Shown piece after piece: positions 63,001-64,000 of a stretch of DNA of 64,000 nucleotides (position 1 is the stretch's first letter; each line of letters begins with the position of its first letter). Position numbers and translations under genes: made by a program. The notes beneath the pieces were generated by a model. The model worked only from the letters and a program-made list of their open reading frames with translations. It was not told where the DNA came from and made no database searches. The stretch is from Deltaproteobacteria bacterium. GTDB taxonomy: Bacteria; Desulfobacterota; Deferrimicrobia; Deferrimicrobiales; Deferrimicrobiaceae. The stretch spans positions 62,001 through 126,000 of the forward strand of contig JAKAHC010000006.1 of the NCBI GenBank assembly GCA_021815305.1, written 5' to 3'.

Positions 63001-63426
63001 GAGACGGAACTCCACTGGCTCTATCTTCAAGTGCATCCGGCGAAACATGGGCATGAGTTCGGATGCTTTGCGTCCTGCCCGTATCGCCGGGTCCGAGAAC
63101 CGCTTTTGCCTGGAAAAATCAGGGAACACACGGACGAATATTACGAATCGGGGACTTACGGCGATCCGAGTGTCCTTCCCGCCGCGCAGGAGAAAATGCA
63201 TTTGCATCGAAATCGGGTCGAGCCGCGAGAGGAAATCCTCGGCATTGGACAGAATCTCGTCTTCTTGCTCGCCGCCGGGAGCGAGACGCCCGATGAAGAA
63301 TATTTTCCTGGGCCGATCGGGCCAGACTAACTCGCAATCCGGTCCCGTTCCGGCGCCGGACTCGCGAATGCGGTTGGCTAAATATTTTACGAATATGTCC
63401 CCGGCCTTATTGAAATCAGCGCACAT
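60058..63426 (-). CDS. drmA: DISARM helicase DrmA
   Basis: A protein of 1122 residues. SF2 helicase motifs: Walker A 'WFPTGGGKTEAYLG', DExx 'QDELHLLKEDLG', motif III 'TIAATATIEEY' and motif VI 'QASSRVGRKLPG'. A Cys pair set 'CPNPGCGSRD'/'CPSCG' sits between motifs I and II. The DrmAB complex loads on DNA with a 5' end and is activated by unmethylated phage DNA. The ATG at 63426 overlaps drmE by 11 bases; upstream residues of the open frame are not conserved. Confidence 0.93.
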   Translation of the reverse strand: MCADFNKAGDIFVKYLANRIRESGAGTGPDCELVWPDRPRKIFFIGRLAPGGEQEDEILSNAEDFLSRLDPISMQMHFLLRGGKDTRIAVSPRFVIFVRVFPDFSRQKRFSDPAIRAGRKASELMPMFRRMHLKIEPVEFRLGDIPGKAISFPVEYGRSAAAEIPGVYKGTANYAVRKEDLESEEVFTKFIADLRGEPAIPDIRVSLMLSATMLNDGIWDVCVALVNRSPNPDPFGIARIYEEAIFDAGFNVNIKEGIVLPYEFPSLPKSYRFNRRMYGSGVNCTINCDLSDGGGLRILSTEAMPTYEQRRFDHRDLAGIEPTFADCEGTGCVALLGRIAKAMRAYDETEWDRRGRDLKANLPGGEEEYKEFLRDRELFQQETNRFERGIGCLEQPAVMRAFRLMNMTFRLLGAPIGRDRWRLFQIVFIVSLLPSVVGREYEKYALAEEWDFTDVIWFPTGGGKTEAYLGLTVFALFFDRLRGRERGVTALYRFPLRLLSLQQFQRIVKAVAAANRIRSAEKIPGEHFTVGHWIGSQGSPNEIKPEDLRQIEDDAKTKKYQKIFECPNPGCGSRDVHMEFNQNLWSLQHVCPSCGVLPIYIVDHELYRHLPSVVVGTVDKLAVFGSQLRFGNLLGWTRAYCPTHGYVPEDKCGAHGCHTKLISKLPIKDPVPSLHVQDELHLLKEDLGAFDSHYETAIMEMQREVPGSKYPWKTIAATATIEEYERHVEHLYLRRGRRFPTPGPSYEQTFFAQTNPDLLSRLFIGVNPHGLTHINAMVQLLWYFHREISEIRKKSPGEFLDTAGLRGVLDEASVPSFLDQYEISLSYVLTKKSGDQMAESLDAQIGTYLKEKDLPELVGEVLSGGTTSEKITNVMDRIEKFDLLEPDYWKRIRSVVATSMISHGVDVERFNFIPFFGMPRMTSEYIQASSRVGRKLPGIVLVCFAPARERDRSHYHFFRKYHEYLERLVEPAAINRWSKFSIEKTFSGIIVGHIINSAARTLGRKLNTEKAIHASTPPLSEQGLTEKMITYYGAGRQRSGEFVSIISGKVKMFFNGLRANGGWIGKRRGWAAMRSLRDTDQEVKFYPSSSGRNAELFELLLKDRLCGGEVDSGSTEGPVDEQ

Positions 63427-64000
63427 AGAGTTTCCCCGCCGTCGAGTTGGGTACCTCGAACGTTTCGTCCGACACGCTTTCCACAACTTCCTTTACGACC
63501 GATTCCCTTACCGCAGCTATGTCCAAGTTGTATTTTTCGAGAAGATCGTCGATTTCGGGCCGATCGTCCGTCGCCGACCTGTATAGGAATGCGTTCACGG
63601 CCTTGGCATACTGCTGATAGACGGTTCTGAGTCTCCGCGCGGACGAGTCAACCATCTCGCGAATGGTCCCCCCAGGGTCTTCAATTTCGAAGACTTTGAA
63701 GATCCGTCCGAGATTATCGGGTTCCCTTGGCGCCATTACCTTCCCGCGAATCCAAGAGGCGACCGTCGGTTCGACAACCGTAGTGCCTAACTTTGAAAGT
63801 CGCCTGTGCACCTCGGCGTACGACAGGCCCGAATCCCGAAATACCATGTTCAACCTTCGGTGGTATCCCTGGATAAACCCCGCGGCCACCGTGTACTCCG
63901 GGGATTTTCGGATTTCGTCCAGCATCAAGTCGTAAATTGTCCGGCTCTGGGCGTGGTCGATGAATACGACAACATCCCCTTTAACGAGATCCTTGGCCTT
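63416..64000 (-). CDS. drmE: DISARM protein DrmE, C-terminal part (runs off window)
   Basis: An open frame on the minus strand crosses the window end: 'KAKDLVKGDVVVFIDHAQSR' continues without a stop into 'YTVAAGFIQGYHRRLNMVFR' and ends 'STAGKLYVR' at 63416. 'GDVVVF' followed by a helical domain fits the end of DrmE. The order drmE-A-B-C-MII is that of class 2 DISARM, which is the main reason for the name. About 195 residues are visible; internal TTG/ATG codons near 63928 are not its start. Confidence 0.75.
   Translation of the reverse strand, partial: KAKDLVKGDVVVFIDHAQSRTIYDLMLDEIRKSPEYTVAAGFIQGYHRRLNMVFRDSGLSYAEVHRRLSKLGTTVVEPTVASWIRGKVMAPREPDNLGRIFKVFEIEDPGGTIREMVDSSARRLRTVYQQYAKAVNAFLYRSATDDRPEIDDLLEKYNLDIAAVRESVVKEVVESVSDETFEVPNSTAGKLYVR

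Overview
The window looks like one stretch of a GC-rich bacterial chromosome, probably an environmental Desulfobacterota/deltaproteobacterial-type Gram-negative. The evidence is a PagL-like outer-membrane deacylase, an RND-TolC tripartite pump, a tripartite tricarboxylate (TTT) transporter and a rich arsenic/mercury gene set. The taxon is an inference; no rRNA or tRNA gene was seen.

Region 1 (1-21.9 kb) is chromosomal-looking. It holds the N-terminus of a UvrD-like helicase, a VOC (glyoxalase-fold) dioxygenase-like gene, a PagL-like gene, and an eight-gene catabolic/transport operon on the minus strand: creatininase-like, UPF0261/Tm-1-like, class II aldolase, Zn alcohol dehydrogenase, TIM-barrel isomerase, TctC, TctB and TctA. 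A LacI-type regulator lies upstream, and two near-identical palindromes mark its likely operators. Next come an RND efflux operon, an ArsR-thioredoxin-permease triad, and a hybrid histidine kinase with a periplasmic CxxCH domain.

Region 2 (about 22.0-35.8 kb) carries Tn7-like transposition machinery. An array of four Tn7-style TnsB-binding repeats marks one end at 22.03-22.17 kb. Three small cargo genes follow. Then a tightly overlapping minus-strand operon encodes a Mu/TniA-type transposase, TniB, TnsA, TnsB, TnsC and TniQ/TnsD. The extra TniA has lost both catalytic Asp residues (G220 and A305 in place of D, with E341 kept), while the TnsB is an intact DD(35)E enzyme. A phage-type repressor and three matching operator/promoter boxes appear to control the operon. 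The opposite transposon end was not found, so much of the rest of the window could be cargo.

Region 3 (35.8-49.7 kb) is a metal-resistance block bounded by two direct copies of a ~163-bp palindromic repeat. It holds arsD-fmdB-like-arsA-orf75-ACR3-usp-permease on the minus strand, a divergent arsR with an arsC fusion, an arsF/arsG-like set with two thioredoxin-like genes, a degraded CDF/exonuclease junction, TSUP-FmdE with a LexA-CRP fusion regulator, and merR-merTP-thioredoxin-like genes.

Region 4 (49.7-64 kb) is a defence block. It holds a truncated XRE gene, a TIR protein, two low-GC envelope proteins, a SIR2 protein split into two translationally coupled genes, and a class 2 DISARM operon in the order drmE-drmA-drmB-drmC-drmMII, with drmE running off the window.
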